Assembly (NCBI RefSeq): GCF_011075055.1
Contig: NC_058152.1
Span: forward strand, 5,580,001-5,644,000
DNA length: 64,000 nucleotides
Origin: Mangifera indica
Lineage: Eukaryota > Streptophyta > Magnoliopsida > Sapindales > Anacardiaceae
Direction of reading: 5' to 3'
Below are positions 24,247 through 41,262 of this stretch, piece after piece. Each line of letters opens with the position of its first letter. The stretch's first letter is position 1. The notes below the pieces were generated by a model. The model searched no databases and was not told the DNA's origin. It saw only the letters and a program-made list of their open reading frames with translations. Both the position numbers and the translations under genes were made by a program.

Positions 24247-26110
24247 TCACCAGGTGAGAGTGGTAGAGTAGGATATACCTAAGATAACTTTTTGAAAAGA
24301 TATTGCCACTTTGAGTTTGTAGTGATATTGCTTACATTGATGAATGCCTTGTGGTATTTACGGATTTGATGAACAAGGTATTCCACGATTGTCTGGATAA
24401 ATTTATTGTGGTATTCATTGATGATATCTTAGTGTATTCCTACAGTTAATAAAAGCACGAGCAACACTTGAGGTTTACCCTCTAGAGGTTAAGAGAGAAA
24501 CAGTTATATGCTAAATTCTCAAAATGTGAATTTTGGCTAGATATAATTACCTTTTTAGGGCATGTGATTTCAGTAGAGGGTATATCCATGGATCCTAGTA
24601 AGACTGAGGCTGTAGTCGAGTGGCAGAGACCAAAGACAATCAAGGAGGTTCATAGTTTTCTAGGTTTGGCAGGGTATTACTGGAGGTTTGTTGAGGGATT
24701 TGCTAGATTAGCTAGACCTCTTACAACTCTCACAAAAAAGTCATGCCATTTCAGTAATCGGATACTTGTGAGGCAAGTTTCTAGGAATTGAAAAGAAGAT
24801 TGACTATTGCTCTTGCGTTAGCATTTCCAGATGAGGGAGTTGAGTATAATTTGTACACCGATGCCTCACACAATGGTTTAGAAGCAGTGTTGATATAGTA
24901 AAGCAAAGTGATAGCATATACCTCGAGACAGTTAAAAGAATTCAAAACCCGATACCCCACTCATGATTTAGAGTTAACAGTAGTAATTTTTACTTTAAAA
25001 ATTTGGAGACATTATTTGTATAGGGTAAAATGTAATATTTATATTGACCATAAGAGCCTCAGATATTTTTTCATATAGAAAGAGTTAAATATGAGATAAA
25101 GGCGATGACTTGAGTTAGTAAAAGACTATGATCGTGATATTAAATACCATCCAAGCAAGACTAATGTGCTTATAGATGCCCTCAGTAGAAATGTGATGAT
25201 ATTATAATTGATGGTCTAGAGAGAAATTCAAAAAGATATGGACCAGGAGTAGATTAAGCTTGTGATTGGAGCCCTCGCTAGATTAGAGATTTAGCTCACT
25301 CTCACAGATAAGATTCAAGAGGCTCAGACACAAGATAAGTGGTGTCAACAAAAAATTCAAAAAGTCCAAGAAAGTCTCGAAACAAATTTCCAGGTATCGA
25401 ATAAAGTTCTTAGATTCAGAGATCAAGTGTGTGTTCCCTAGATAGTCTAATTGAGATAGAAGATTTTTACAGAAGCTCATAGTTCTCTTTACACTGCCCA
25501 CCTTAGGTGTGTAAAGATGTATCAGGATTTAAAACAATATTTTTGGTGGTCAGACATGAAAAGGGTTATAGGTGAGTTTGTTACCAGATGTCTCACCTTT
25601 CAGTAGATTAAGGCTGAACACTAGAGACCTTCAGGATTGCTTCAGCCTCTGCCTATTCTAGAATAGAAATGAGAGGATATCTCTATAGACTTCATCAGTG
25701 GGCTCCCCAAAGTTTAGAATAGATGCAATGTTATCTGGGTGATTATTGATAGATTAATCAAGTCAACTCATTTTCTGCCCATCAAAGATATTACTACCAT
25801 AGATCAACTAGGGAGATTTTATGTTATTGAGATTATTAGATTACATGGGGTACCCAAGACTATAGTATCTGATTGCGATACAAAATTCATATCAGCTTTC
25901 TGGAAGAGTCTCCAGGGATCCTTGGGTGTTAATTTGGTATTTAGTACAACCTATTATCCTCAGACCAATGGTCAGACAGAGAGGGTTAATCAGATTTTGG
26001 AGGATATATTGAGAGCTTATTACTTAGATTATAAAGCTACGTAGGTAGAAATTTTACCCTTGGTGGAGTTTACTTATAATAATAGCTACCAGGTGACTAT
26101 TCAAATAACA
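24247..26110 (+). pseudogene. Gypsy reverse transcriptase, RNase H and integrase remnant
   Basis: RT palm: [13 protein letters not shown] (about 24400-24440) keeps the catalytic FIDD box. Thumb: [20 protein letters not shown] (about 24635). RNase H: YNLYTDASHNGLEAVLI (about 24845) with DIKYHPSKTNVLIDALSRN near 25140. Integrase: IDRLIKSTHFLPI (about 25748), SDCDTKFISAFWKSLQ (about 25870) and YYPQTNGQTERVNQILEDIL (about 25950), with two of the DDE acids visible. At least ten in-frame stops interrupt it, many as TAG where relatives have Q or W. The frame past 26040 continues as WVEILPLVEFTYNNSYQ with the W now TAG. Confidence 0.9.
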
Positions 26111-26777
26111 CCTTATAAGACATTATACGGTCAGACATTATATGGTAAAAAGTGTTGTTTTCCTCTCCACTGGGATGAGATAGGAGAGAGTGATGTGTTA
26201 TCCCAATCCTTAGGGCCCAAGTTGACCTAGAAAATGATTGATGATGTCCAACTGATCAGGTAGAGAATAAAACAAACTTAGGATCGACAAAAAAGTTATA
26301 CAGACCATCAACGTCGAGACTTGGAATTCAATATGGGTGAGTTTGTATTTGTAAAGGTTGTTCCATTCAAGCATTTCATGAGATTTAAAAAGAAAGAAAG
26401 CTAGCTCTCAGATATATTAGTCTTATGAGATAGTTGAGGGAGTTGGTAAAGTGGCTTACAAATTAGCCTTACCAACCAGTATGGACTGAATTCATGATGT
26501 CTCATCTTTGAGGAAGTGTTTTGGTGATCATTTCCAGGTCATGAATATAGATGATATTCAGTTATCAAAATACCTTAATTATGAAGAAAGACTGATTCAG
26601 ATACTTGATAGGAGAATAAAGTAGTTAAGGAACTGACAGATTCCTCTGGTAAAGGTCCTACAGAGAAACTAGAAGATACAGAAGACTTCTTGGAAAATGG
26701 GGTATACCATGAGGGAAAAGTACCCAGAGTTGTTTTTGTGAATTCTGATGACAAAACTCTTGTGAGAGAGGAAGAGT
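26111..26777 (+). pseudogene. Gypsy integrase C-terminal remnant and 3' untranslated part
   Basis: Traces of the post-integrase segment, such as YKTLYGQ and DRQKSYTDHQRRDLEFNMGE (about 26280-26340), are followed by a decayed tail. The segment up to the right LTR is non-coding. Confidence 0.6.
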
Positions 26778-28210
<1,433 letters not shown>

Positions 28211-28215
28211 GATTC

Positions 28216-28774
28216 AAAATATTAGGATCAATCTAAAACAAGAATTTTCTGAGGAGGCTTTGCATACTTAAATGATATTCATGTTGATATATTGTATAGT
28301 GCATAAGAATTTGTTTATGGCAATGAAAGAAAATTTTCAGATTGGAGTGAATTTGATGGGAAGGTATGCATGATATTCTTTCAAGGAATCGAAGTTTGAG
28401 GAGAAGACACATTTTAATGAAGATATTAGAGGTACAAGTAGTTTTCTGCAAATAAATCTTAATAGTAGGAATATTTGTATTGACACATTTTATTGGTTCC
28501 CACTTTTTCCTGACTAGCTATCTACATCCAGAAGCTGAGGAGTGTAAAGAGATGGTGATTCTCAACAAGGCTTGACCCTGTTGAAACAAATTTTCTTTAA
28601 AATTTCATTAAAAAATTTAAACACAAATTATTTTTCAATTACAAAAACCGAGGACAATACCTTAAATATTTTATTTATAATCTCTCACTTGTGACAAAGG
28701 AATATTGTGGCTACATAATAAAAAATATTAGAATGCAATACAAATAAATTAATTTACATATTGTATAATTACAA
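28216..28774. other. Flank of the gypsy insertion, no gene seen
   Basis: Short open text without recognised motifs. It is the continuation of the sequence left of 20986, split by the insertion. Confidence 0.4.
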
Positions 28775-30897
28775 ATATAAATAAAATATATATATCATAC
28801 CATTTATCAACTCTTCCTCAATGTCTAAATTTGTGAATTCTTCAAAGATATCTTTTGTCATTCGATTCTGTAGTTTAAAATCAGTTTTGACCTAATCGTT
28901 TATACACATGATCGTCTCGACCATGCGTGGGTGTAAATTGTATCCCCTTTCATCTAACACGCATCCATCTGCACTAAAATCAAATTTCGATGCTATATTT
29001 GACACCAGAGGTGTTAGTAGATTTTTAGCCATGATGACAAACACAAGAAAAATTTCTACCTTGTCTATCTACTATGCCAACAAATCTAGTTTTTCAGTAT
29101 TTTATTTTTGAATAATTTCTGGATAATGGTCAATGTTAATATAATTATAAAATTGACTAACAAGGTGCTTACCTTTGCACAAGAGCGACCATATGCACAA
29201 CTTTTCTTTTGCCTAAACTATCATAACTATCCTTTGATACAAAACTCTGTTCAGTCCTTCCATATTTTTTGTTATAAATACTATACATTTTAAGTAAAAA
29301 CTCTTGAATATATTCAACAAAATTAACATTGTTATTAATTGACAAATTTTTATTAATAACATCAAATAAATTTTGTAGTCCATTAGTTTTTGCTCTAGGA
29401 TCTAAGACAATAGTTGCAGGATAAAGTAAAAAAATTTTACTCCAATATTTTTAAAATTTTTGTTCCATTTGTCTAAATATATTCTGAAAAGTATAATGGG
29501 ACTCATGAGACTTATGTTCTTTAAAAAGATTATTTATTTCTACATACTATATATTATTGGGCGAGTAGTTGGATAATACACACCTGAACAATGATTTGTG
29601 ACTATCTTCAATGGCTTTAACATATTAATTAGAGCTATAGCTATCTTCCAATCTTAATCTATCAAAAAAATAGTATTTGTTGAATCTTTTGCTTGGGTAT
29701 TGAAGTATTGTGTTATAGAAACTTCATATTCTTTGCATGCTTTCAACATAAGGTCTATTGAATTTCACCTAGTTTTAATATCTACTTTTAATTTTTTTTT
29801 TAACCCCATTAATTTACATAATTGATGATATGTTGGGAATGATGAAATGTATGCAATAACATGTTTAATTATTTGTATATATTTTTTAGTTAGATTCAAA
29901 CTTTTTGGAGCTATTAAATTAATAACGTGATATGTACACTTAATATAAAATAATTTTCCAATAAATGAAGGATATAAATTTTTTTACATATATTCAATAA
30001 CTTTATTATTATTTTTGGTATTATCAAAGGGAATTGAAAAAAATATAATTATTAATTTTATATTCTTTAAAAATATTTGTTAATGCACGATAAATTGTAA
30101 AACTATTATTTGGATATTCCAAATTTCTAAATACAATAATTTTTTTGCATAACTACCAATCAAAACTAATATAATGGGCAGTTGCATATAGGTACCTTAT
30201 ATCTTGATTTGTAGATGTCTATAAATTAAAAACTATTGAAATAATACTATTAAAATTACATAATTTTCTATTAACTTTTAATTTTATTAATTCAAAATTT
30301 GTCAAGATGTTTTACTTAAGAGTTGACCTAGGAATTCTTATAAATATCGATTAAACACTATTTTGTATCATTCATTCTAAAATTTCATCTTCTATAAAGC
30401 TAAAAGGTTGATCAAAAGCAACTACATGCATAGTTATGTAGTCTCGCATCTTCATTTGATCGTACATGAAAGTTAACATTTTTTGCATGTGTTTGAAACC
30501 ACGCAAACCTCCTGTTGAACTAGCACCTGAACCAACGGATCGTGATTGGGTGATTGCAATTTGTTTTTGCCTTTTTGACCTTGTGTGAAATTTTTTTACA
30601 ATAATCAATCATGTGTTGGCGAAGATACCCCGTGCCACTCGTACTTACACATGTCAAACAAGAACCATAATATTTATATACCGTTAGATGAATTAATTTT
30701 TCTTTGATTGTTTCGTCTATTTTATTAAAGTGATCTCACACTATTGACGTTTATTTTCTTTTTCTCATTGTCAAATGCAAAGCTGTGCTTAAGCCACTTT
30801 CACTTATTAGTGCTCTACCTATTTCACCTTGTGTATTATCAATAATATCATCAACGTTAATATGATAATATTTAAATGAATTGAATTTATTTGACAT
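28775..30897 (-). mobile_element. Degenerate hAT transposon, second lineage
   Basis: On the minus strand an ATG at 30897 opens a frame with SIV-stop-DHFNKIDETIKEKL, then YYGSCLTCVSTSGTGYLRQH, a BED zinc finger (W.HF...C..C...GT..L..H) in which the W is now a stop. Next come the ORF at 30608-30372 with MHVVAFDQPFSFIEDEILE, the hAT PF.FVE motif, and near 29020-28820 the dimerisation domain: ASKFDFSADGCVLDERGYNL and HPRMVETIMCINDQVK. The middle (30350-29050) is AT-rich and full of stops. hAT transposases cut and paste DNA; this one is non-functional. Terminal repeats and an 8 bp duplication were not identified. Confidence 0.82.
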
Positions 30898-31130
30898 TGG
30901 ATCTATTTGTAATAATAAAATTACAATAAAAACGAAACTATAAATAAAAAAATTATTGTTTGTGAATTCAAATAATTTTTAAAAGAAAATTGATGAGAGA
31001 AAATGAGATTAAAAATATCATAAAAGAATTGAGATTGAGAGATTGAAAAATTTGTAAAAAAAATTTAAAAAATAGAGAAAATTTGAATTGCTTATATAGA
31101 AAAAAAAATTTATTAAAACAATGGCTTCTT

Positions 31131-31150
31131 CCACAAGCTTTTGCTTGTGG
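31131..31150. repeat. Perfect short hairpin next to the hAT remnant
   Basis: CCACAAGC, loop TTTT, GCTTGTGG: a stem of 8 bp. It lies 230 bp upstream of the transposase start and may be part of the element's subterminal region. Confidence 0.5.
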
Positions 31151-31589
31151 CAAAAGTAACTGCTAAATTTTTTTTTTCCAAATAGTAATGGGTTAGACTA
31201 TGCACAATCTTGCCTGAAAGGCCTATCAATCAGGCTCGACACTCTATAGTATTAAGTCGGGTCTTATTTTCAAGTTTCGAATCAGACCTTCATTTGACTC
31301 GACCTAATTGACATGTCTTATGACATTATGTAATATTTCTTTATAAATTTTAAATTAGTTTGGGTAATTCGTATCAAACCTAACATGACTTAATTTTTTG
31401 AGGGATCAAAACTAATTTTTATATTAAAAATTATAATTCCAACCCAGTATTTTTTCCGTATCATAGTAGATTAAATTTACGGATCGTGTTAAATGTTGGC
31501 AACTCTTTCACGATCCACTGAAATAGTTAATTTGGGTTTCATCTATCATGTATCACCTGACCCGCCTTAGACCAACCCAAGTAATAGTC

Positions 31590-31675
31590 CAGTGGGCTTT
31601 AGGTCCGATCTATCATCAAAATTTTCATATATATTTCATATATAAATTTCCCCAAAAGCCCTAGTTCCGCCTCAA
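31590..31675 (+). promoter_or_regulatory. RPS6 promoter motifs
   Basis: TGGGCTTTA (31593-31601) resembles the site II element of plant ribosomal protein genes. AAAAGCCCTAG (31654-31664) resembles a degenerate telo-box (AAACCCTA). ATATATAAA (about 31637-31645) is a TATA candidate about 100 bp before the ATG. Together they fit a ribosomal protein promoter; function is inferred. Confidence 0.5.
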
Positions 31676-31743
31676 GGAGTCGTTTGAGCAGCAGGGCTTT
31701 AGCATTCTCATCTGAGCCGCGACCGACAGACTCCGTCAACACT

Positions 31744-33785
<2,042 letters not shown>

Positions 33786-34898
33786 ATACAGTGCACAGGT
33801 GTTGTCTTTTGGTGAATTAAGTATTGTCAGTGCTGGATATCTTTAATAGGTTGAGGTAATTTTTATTTTGGTTGATTTTGTGGTACTTCTATGCCAATGG
33901 CATGTAACAGGCTGACATTCTGCTATTAAACATTTCAGTTTTTCTTTTTTGGTTAATTTTAATTGTGGGATGTTGAACTATTTCATTGAATTTCTTATGG
34001 TTAGTTAAATTCATTATGGACTTTATTATTACATTGCTTATCCCGCTTTAACTCTTAAATAGTGTTTGTCTAGGTTCTATAACGAACTTGGTCAGAGCTT
34101 AGTTTTTTAAGGTTAGCTCATGCGTCAATTCTGCATTGATTATCACCTTAATTGAAAGTTAACCCAAAAAACTAATCTCTGAGCAAGTGAAGCAAAGCTT
34201 TGAAAAAGTTGAAAAGAAAAATGATAAAGAAACTGAACGTGAACATTAAAATGCAAAATTTAATTGAAATGTCAAAACCCTGACATTGTGATTGCAGCCC
34301 ACTGATAATAGAGAATTCTCACAATTGTCGATACAAGAAAATTAGTTTTGGTTTAATATTAGGTTAGGTGAAGCTAGTAAGCCATTACCATCTGTCTAAT
34401 GGGATCTGTTTCAATGGAAAAAACAAATGAATGAAATGTTCGTTGAAGGGATATGCCAAAGCCTATAGTAAAAACTAGTTTTCATTTATTTTACAGACAT
34501 CTAATTTTACGAATATCTATTCATTCTATTGAATATTTTGGCAATCAAAATATCTCTAATTTTATAGAATGGTTCTCAGTAATACAGAAAATACTATTGT
34601 TCTAAGTATTTCTTCAGGAAATTTATTTTGATAAAAAAAGATTATTTCGTTTTTATTTGTTGGAAAATATAGACTGTTAAACAAAATTTCCAACTGAATA
34701 TTAAATACCCGATTTTGTAATGTCTAACACAATTTCTTATGCAATAGTTGCAACCAAAGCCATACTGATGATTTATTAATCAATTCAAATTTCTGCTATA
34801 ACATCCATGAGACTAATGAAATTGCACTCAGTACTATTATTTTTCTAGTTTTATATGCATTGATCCCTTGCAATTTCCTAATCTATCATTGCCTCTTC
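33786..34898. other. Spacer between convergent RPS6 and peroxidase genes
   Basis: Holds the 3' UTR of RPS6 and, at its right end, that of the peroxidase. AT-rich; no other gene or repeat recognised. Confidence 0.5.
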
Positions 34899-36348
<1,450 letters not shown>

Positions 36349-36384
36349 TTTCAGAGTTGCAAGTGAAGTGAAATCGTCCCAATT

Positions 36385-36410
36385 GATATATATATATATA
36401 TATAGATATA
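36385..36410 (-). promoter_or_regulatory. TA-rich candidate TATA region of the peroxidase gene
   Basis: A TATATA run and TAGATATAAAG lie 40-65 bp upstream of the start codon on the coding strand. The run could serve as the TATA box, but so short a spacing to the ATG leaves it uncertain. Confidence 0.35.
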
Positions 36411-36925
36411 AAGAGGAATCTGTTTACAAGGAAAGGAAAGTATATCTGGCTTTAAGATCCTAATTATATTATTTTATGGCAATTAATTTAATTTGTAGAC
36501 TGGAAAGTATGATTCCCAAATGAAATACAGGCAGAATTAATGTGAAAGGTAATTGTACATAAATACAATTTATTGTCTTTGAATTCAATCAGTTGAGGAG
36601 AGATGCATGGGAAAAGACAACTATGGACGAAGTGGTGTGGGGGAAAATTTGATGGTAAAGTGTGGGGGCATTGGAGAGTTTTGAATCCATGTCATGTGTG
36701 TCAACAGATTACAGGGTGTTGTTATGACAAAAGGAATCAAGAAAATGAGGGAGAAGAGATATTTAACTGACTGGTTGCAGAGTGAGATACTGTTGAGTTG
36801 TTAGTGCGTCAAACCATCTTGTCTTGTACTGTTCAATTTTTCAGGCACTAACTGAAATTTTTGGGTAATTCACCTATTTACGAAATTTAGGATATATATA
36901 TTTTTAATATATAATTAGATCTATA

Positions 36926-37002
36926 AATAATATATTATTATATAATTAAAAATTTTAAATTAATAATAAATAAATATTTAATTATATAATAATATATTTA
37001 TT
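36926..37002. repeat. AT-rich palindrome, first copy
   Basis: AATAATATATTATTATATAA (from 36926) pairs with TTATATAATAATATATTTATT (about 36982-37002), one base off perfect. A second element of the same design lies at 38264-38347. Probably a small MITE. A (TA)n run follows to 37040. Confidence 0.6.
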
Positions 37003-37005
37003 ATA

Positions 37006-37046
<41 letters not shown>

Positions 37047-37271
37047 TATCTCTTTTTCAACAAATGAGCAAATTATGATCTAAAATATAAGAACTTTTTG
37101 AAATGCCCATCTGTCATCTATCTGAACCAACAATGGAATGGGGGTGGAAGGAGGATTCCTTTGTGGTTTCCATGAGAAAAAAAAACAGTAATCATGGGTA
37201 ATTGGGAAAGCAACATGATCCAAAATTTAGGGCTTTGAGGTGGTCCACTTTGAAAATTTGTGAAATAGAAA

Positions 37272-37900
37272 GGTCAAAAGATTATTCCCGTTTAAAGTAT
37301 TCTTTCATCATAAATTTTCACTCTTGTAATTTAAAAATCTTATTTATCCACTTATAGATAATTAACTTTATTAGTTTTAAAGATAAAATTATTATTTTAT
37401 ATATAATATTAAAAATAAACTTAATTGTATTTCCTTTTTCTCCTTAATTCTTAAAAACTAACTATTTTTCTTAGGTTAAATCTTCAAAAATGACATTTCC
37501 CCTCCTAGGGTTTAGTTTTCAAACTCCGATGTCATTGTCAGCTATCTCTTCCTTTCGACGCTTTCTCTTCCTCCAACTTCTTGAAGAAGCTTTTCGTCTC
37601 TCTGACTTCATTTGACGCTGGTTTGACATCTAAGTGAGAGGAGAGAGATCGCTGGAGGAAAAAAGAAGCATTGGGAAAGAGAGGTTGCTGACTATGATAT
37701 CATAGATTGCATCAGAGTTTAAAAACTAAATCCTAAGAGAAAAATATTATTTTTTAAAATTTGATCTAGAGAAAAAATGATTATTTTTTTAGGATTTAAG
37801 AGAAAAAAATAAAATAAAATTTTAAAAAATTAAAATTATATTAATTTTAACTATTTATTGATGAATAAATAAGATTTTTAAAATTACGGTTGTAAAGGCC
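37272..37900. mobile_element. Foldback element, copy C, with exact 9 bp target duplication
   Basis: The ends are GGTCAAAAGATTATTCCC (left) and TTGTAAAGGCC (right). Further in, TTTAAAAATCTTATTTATCC near 37331 pairs with AATAAATAAGATTTTTAAAA near 37864. Target duplication AAATAGAAA is at 37263-37271 and 37901-37909, identical. The interior has CTCTTCCTTTCGACGCTTTC (about 37546), a theme repeated in copy E. No transposase. Confidence 0.85.
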
Positions 37901-37909
37901 AAATAGAAA

Positions 37910-38263
37910 TGGTTGTGATGGGCAAGAAGAGGAGGCGGGCAAGTAAAAGCAGGGCAGGAGGTCCCCCGCTACCTCAAATTGACAATGCATATGATGTCTC
38001 CTATTCTGCTCCAGCACAGTAAGTTAGACTACCATTTTCAGTGGCCCATCCCTTGCTGATAAACCCTACTTCTATTTATATTCTACACATTCAATGTTCT
38101 AAAGCATCTGGGCCCACCACCTTTCCTATTTCTGTTAAATTCTTACTCAACAATATTCTTTGAGAAAAGAAGTTCATGCATATACTCAAAGAAATTGGAA
38201 TGGCTAAAGATTTAATCAAATACAATATTATATGTATAAATAATTAATATAAATTTATATATA
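37910..38263. other. Spacer, nothing recognised
   Basis: A GC-richer patch (37915-37975) has no splice-framed coding content that I can support. Confidence 0.35.
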
Positions 38264-38347
38264 AATAATAATATATTATTATATAACTATGTGATATTTT
38301 ATTTTTAATTTAAAATTATTTAATTATATAATAATATATTATTATTA
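38264..38347. repeat. AT-rich palindrome, second copy
   Basis: AATAATATATTATTATATAA (from about 38267) pairs with TTATATAATAATATATTATT (about 38324-38343). It shares both arms with the palindrome at 36926-37002 but has a different loop. Confidence 0.6.
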
Positions 38348-38758
38348 ATACATAAATTTATTCTTATTATTTATATGCATAATGGTAAGAATAAAATTTT
38401 AGAGAGATTGAGCGGTGAAAGTGGAACACACATGTTAAAGTAATAAACAGGATAAACTTGACACAGATTTGCATGTGGCTGCAACCCAAATTTGCATAAT
38501 TACCAAATCCACAATACCAGTACCATCAACATCATCAGCAGTGGGGACATCACAGTTTTGTTTAATTGGATCAGTCTGCTCATTTCTTGTACCCAAAACT
38601 ATATCTTATGCAAAAGCAAATTCTGTGGATAATAATATTCTTAAGGGGAAAATGATGGTTCCACTATGGGTGAATATATCTCTTCCTTACCAACAATAAA
38701 ATTCATTTGTCAAATCCAATTTTTTCATAACTTAAAAAGACTTAATGAAGGCTGCAAA
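38348..38758. other. Spacer, nothing recognised
   Basis: A 76-codon open frame at 38469-38699 has no motif and no supporting splice or promoter signal. Confidence 0.35.
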
Positions 38759-38767
38759 TAAATTAAA

Positions 38768-39766
38768 GGGCCAAAACAGTGATTCCCACCCAAGGTTTAG
38801 TGCAACCTCAAATTTACACTCTCTAATTTTCAAAAATTTAAACACCCATTTATTTGTTAATTTTGACTGTTATTGTTAAAGATAAAATTTTTATTTAAAG
38901 ATTTTATTTGAAAAATAAAAAATTTGTTTTCTTTTTCTCACATTGATTTTGAAAATTAACAATTCTCCCTCTTCAGCTTCAATTTCTAGATCACCACCAA
39001 CGTCCTTCTCCCTTTGTCTCCGATATCTAAGACCAAGTTGTCATGGTATCCCTTTCACCTTCTTTCCATTTATCTCCTCAATTGACCCAAAACCTGGTCA
39101 AAGTCAAGGGAGAGATCTTGCTCAATTTTGGCCATGGACACTTCAATTCGGTCAAATCCATGCTTTGTCTCCCTTAAATTTGACGAATAAGAGGAAGTAG
39201 TTGTTGCATTGTCTTCGACTATCAAAGGAGAGGTTGATGACGGTGCGAAATTGGCTAATGAATCCAAGATGAGGTTGAAACCCTAAGTCATCTAATTTGT
39301 TGCTCAATTTCGATCAAATTTTGCATCGTGGAGAGAAAAATGGGAAGAAGGTGAAAGAGATGTCATAGTGGCTCAGTGTTAGATGCTGAAGATGGAGAAA
39401 GAAGTACATCGATGGTGTTTTGGAAGTGGAAGTTGAAGCTAAAAAGGGGGTGAAACTAAAATTTTTTAAAAGGTTGGAGGTGGCTTTAAATAGAAAAAAT
39501 ATGAGAGGCTGAAGTAAAAGTAGACTTAGGGGGGAAATAGTTAGTTTTTAAACATGAAAAAGATTAGAAGGAGAATTGTTAGTTTTAAAAACTAGGGTGA
39601 GAAAAATAAAATAATTTTTTATTCTTTAAATAAAACCTCTAAATAACAATTTTACCTTTGATAATAATAACCAAAATTAACATGAGTGAATATTTTAATT
39701 TTCAAAAGTTAACGAGTGTGATTTTGGGTTTGAACTAAACCTTGGGTGAGAATAAGTCTTTTAGCC
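38768..39766. mobile_element. Foldback element, copy D, with exact 9 bp target duplication
   Basis: Left end GGGCCAAAACAGTGATTCCC then ACCCAAGGTTTAG; right end CTAAACCTTGGGTGAGAATA then AGTCTTTTAGCC. Target duplication TAAATTAAA is exact at 38759-38767 and 39767-39775. The interior has mixed GC content with CTCCCTTTGTCTCCGATATC near 39010, a GGGGGG patch near 39530 and no transposase. Confidence 0.88.
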
Positions 39767-39805
39767 TAAATTAAATGAAATTCAAAGCAAACTAAAGCTC
39801 ATAAC

Positions 39806-40822
39806 AATAAGAGTGAATTACATTTTCCCCCTAATTTTTTTTGGTAACCACGACCCTGCCTATATTTGTAGGATGGGTAAACTTGAAATATAGTGACCTA
39901 CAATCATTGCATCAAGTAAGTTAAAGTTTTACAAGTATAACATAGACTCAAATCTAGACATTTATCTTGAAACTTCTAATGTTTCACCAGTTTTGTTAAT
40001 CTTTAGAGTTTTTTGCCCCCAAGTTTTCACTTGAAAACACATAAAAACAAAATTTTTCACACAAAATCAAACTTTTTAACAAAAAAAAATTTAAAAAATC
40101 TTATATCATCCATAACTATTTAATTTTTTAAAATTATCATATAACCCAAACTAACAAAACCAAAAAAAAAAAAAAAAAACTTTAAATATTAAGCTTGCAT
40201 TGAAACCCAGTCTTCTTATTATTTTTCACCCACATTCTTCTTCCTTGGAGTTGACACTCTCACTTTTGATAACTCATCTTTGACATTGATCTAACTTTTA
40301 CAAACACTTCTAACATTGATCTATCAATTTCTAGCTCATTCCCCAAAGGGTATTGTCGTTTCTACCTCATTTCACACAGAAGAAATTTGGTAGCATATAC
40401 ACTTGTCAATTTCCTTCTTTCTAGGTTCTTCCGACGTCGACTACAACTTTTGGTAGCTCATCCTATCAATCTTAATCTTTCAAACTCCATTATATGTTAA
40501 CTATATCATTGATGATGGTGAGATTACAGCTGAATGGTGTCAAGGGTCTTGGGCATGTAAATCTAAATTCCTAAATTTGTTAAATGGCTAAACTTTAATA
40601 ATGGTCTAATCTATAAAATATCGTTTTTATTTCTTTTCAAATTTTATAGATGGAGGAATTATCTATTTTATCCTTACATTGTTTATTTTTTATTAATTTA
40701 ATTTGATTTTAACTAAAAAATGTTATTTATATCTAATAAAAAATGACAAAAAAAATATCATCAAGGGTGGAAAAATGTTTTAAAGTCAAGCCTTATGTGG
40801 AAAAAGGTAATTTATTCTTATT
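39806..40822. mobile_element. Possible second-family foldback element
   Basis: AATAAGAGTGAATTAC then ATTTTCC on the left corresponds to GGAAAAAGGTAATTTATTC then TTATT on the right (inverted, about 20 of 24 positions). Similarity fades inside and no target duplication was found, so the call is tentative. No coding region seen. Confidence 0.35.
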
Positions 40823-41257
40823 AAAAATATTAAAGCATGAATTTATCTTTTTATAACAAATCACATTGTTTAGAATAAAAAATCATTATTATGACCAAGT
40901 TATTATTAGAACTTGAATCAAATAAGTTGTGTATGTTGAAGGTTTAAGAACAGTATACAAATAGATGAATTAAAAGATTTCAAATCTAAAGCAAAATAAT
41001 GAACGTATTTATAAATTTGTCTTAAAATTTTATGAGAGATCTAAAAATTTGCTTCCTTTTTTTATCCTATCAAGAAAGAGGAAATTTGGGAAAAGATAGT
41101 CACACAAACCCCACCTAGGTCTAAGATTGAAAGTTGGGCAACAAGCAATGTTGGATTCGATCAAAGTTGTTTAAGTTTGAATCACAACTCATATCAAATA
41201 AACCAAGTTTAAGCTTGGATATAATCAAGTTTGAGTCAAGAATTAAGTTTATTTTCA
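40823..41257. other. Spacer, hAT-like subterminal text
   Basis: From about 41130 the text repeats AAGTTTGAGT and AAGCTTGG variants, as in subterminal regions of some hAT-type elements. The same style resumes after 43660, so the solo LTR at 41263-43655 sits inside this older repeat. Confidence 0.4.
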
Positions 41258-41262
41258 TAAAT

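Noticed and set aside
38469..38699. 76-codon frame upstream of foldback copy D
   Set aside because: No motif, and composition like the surrounding spacer.
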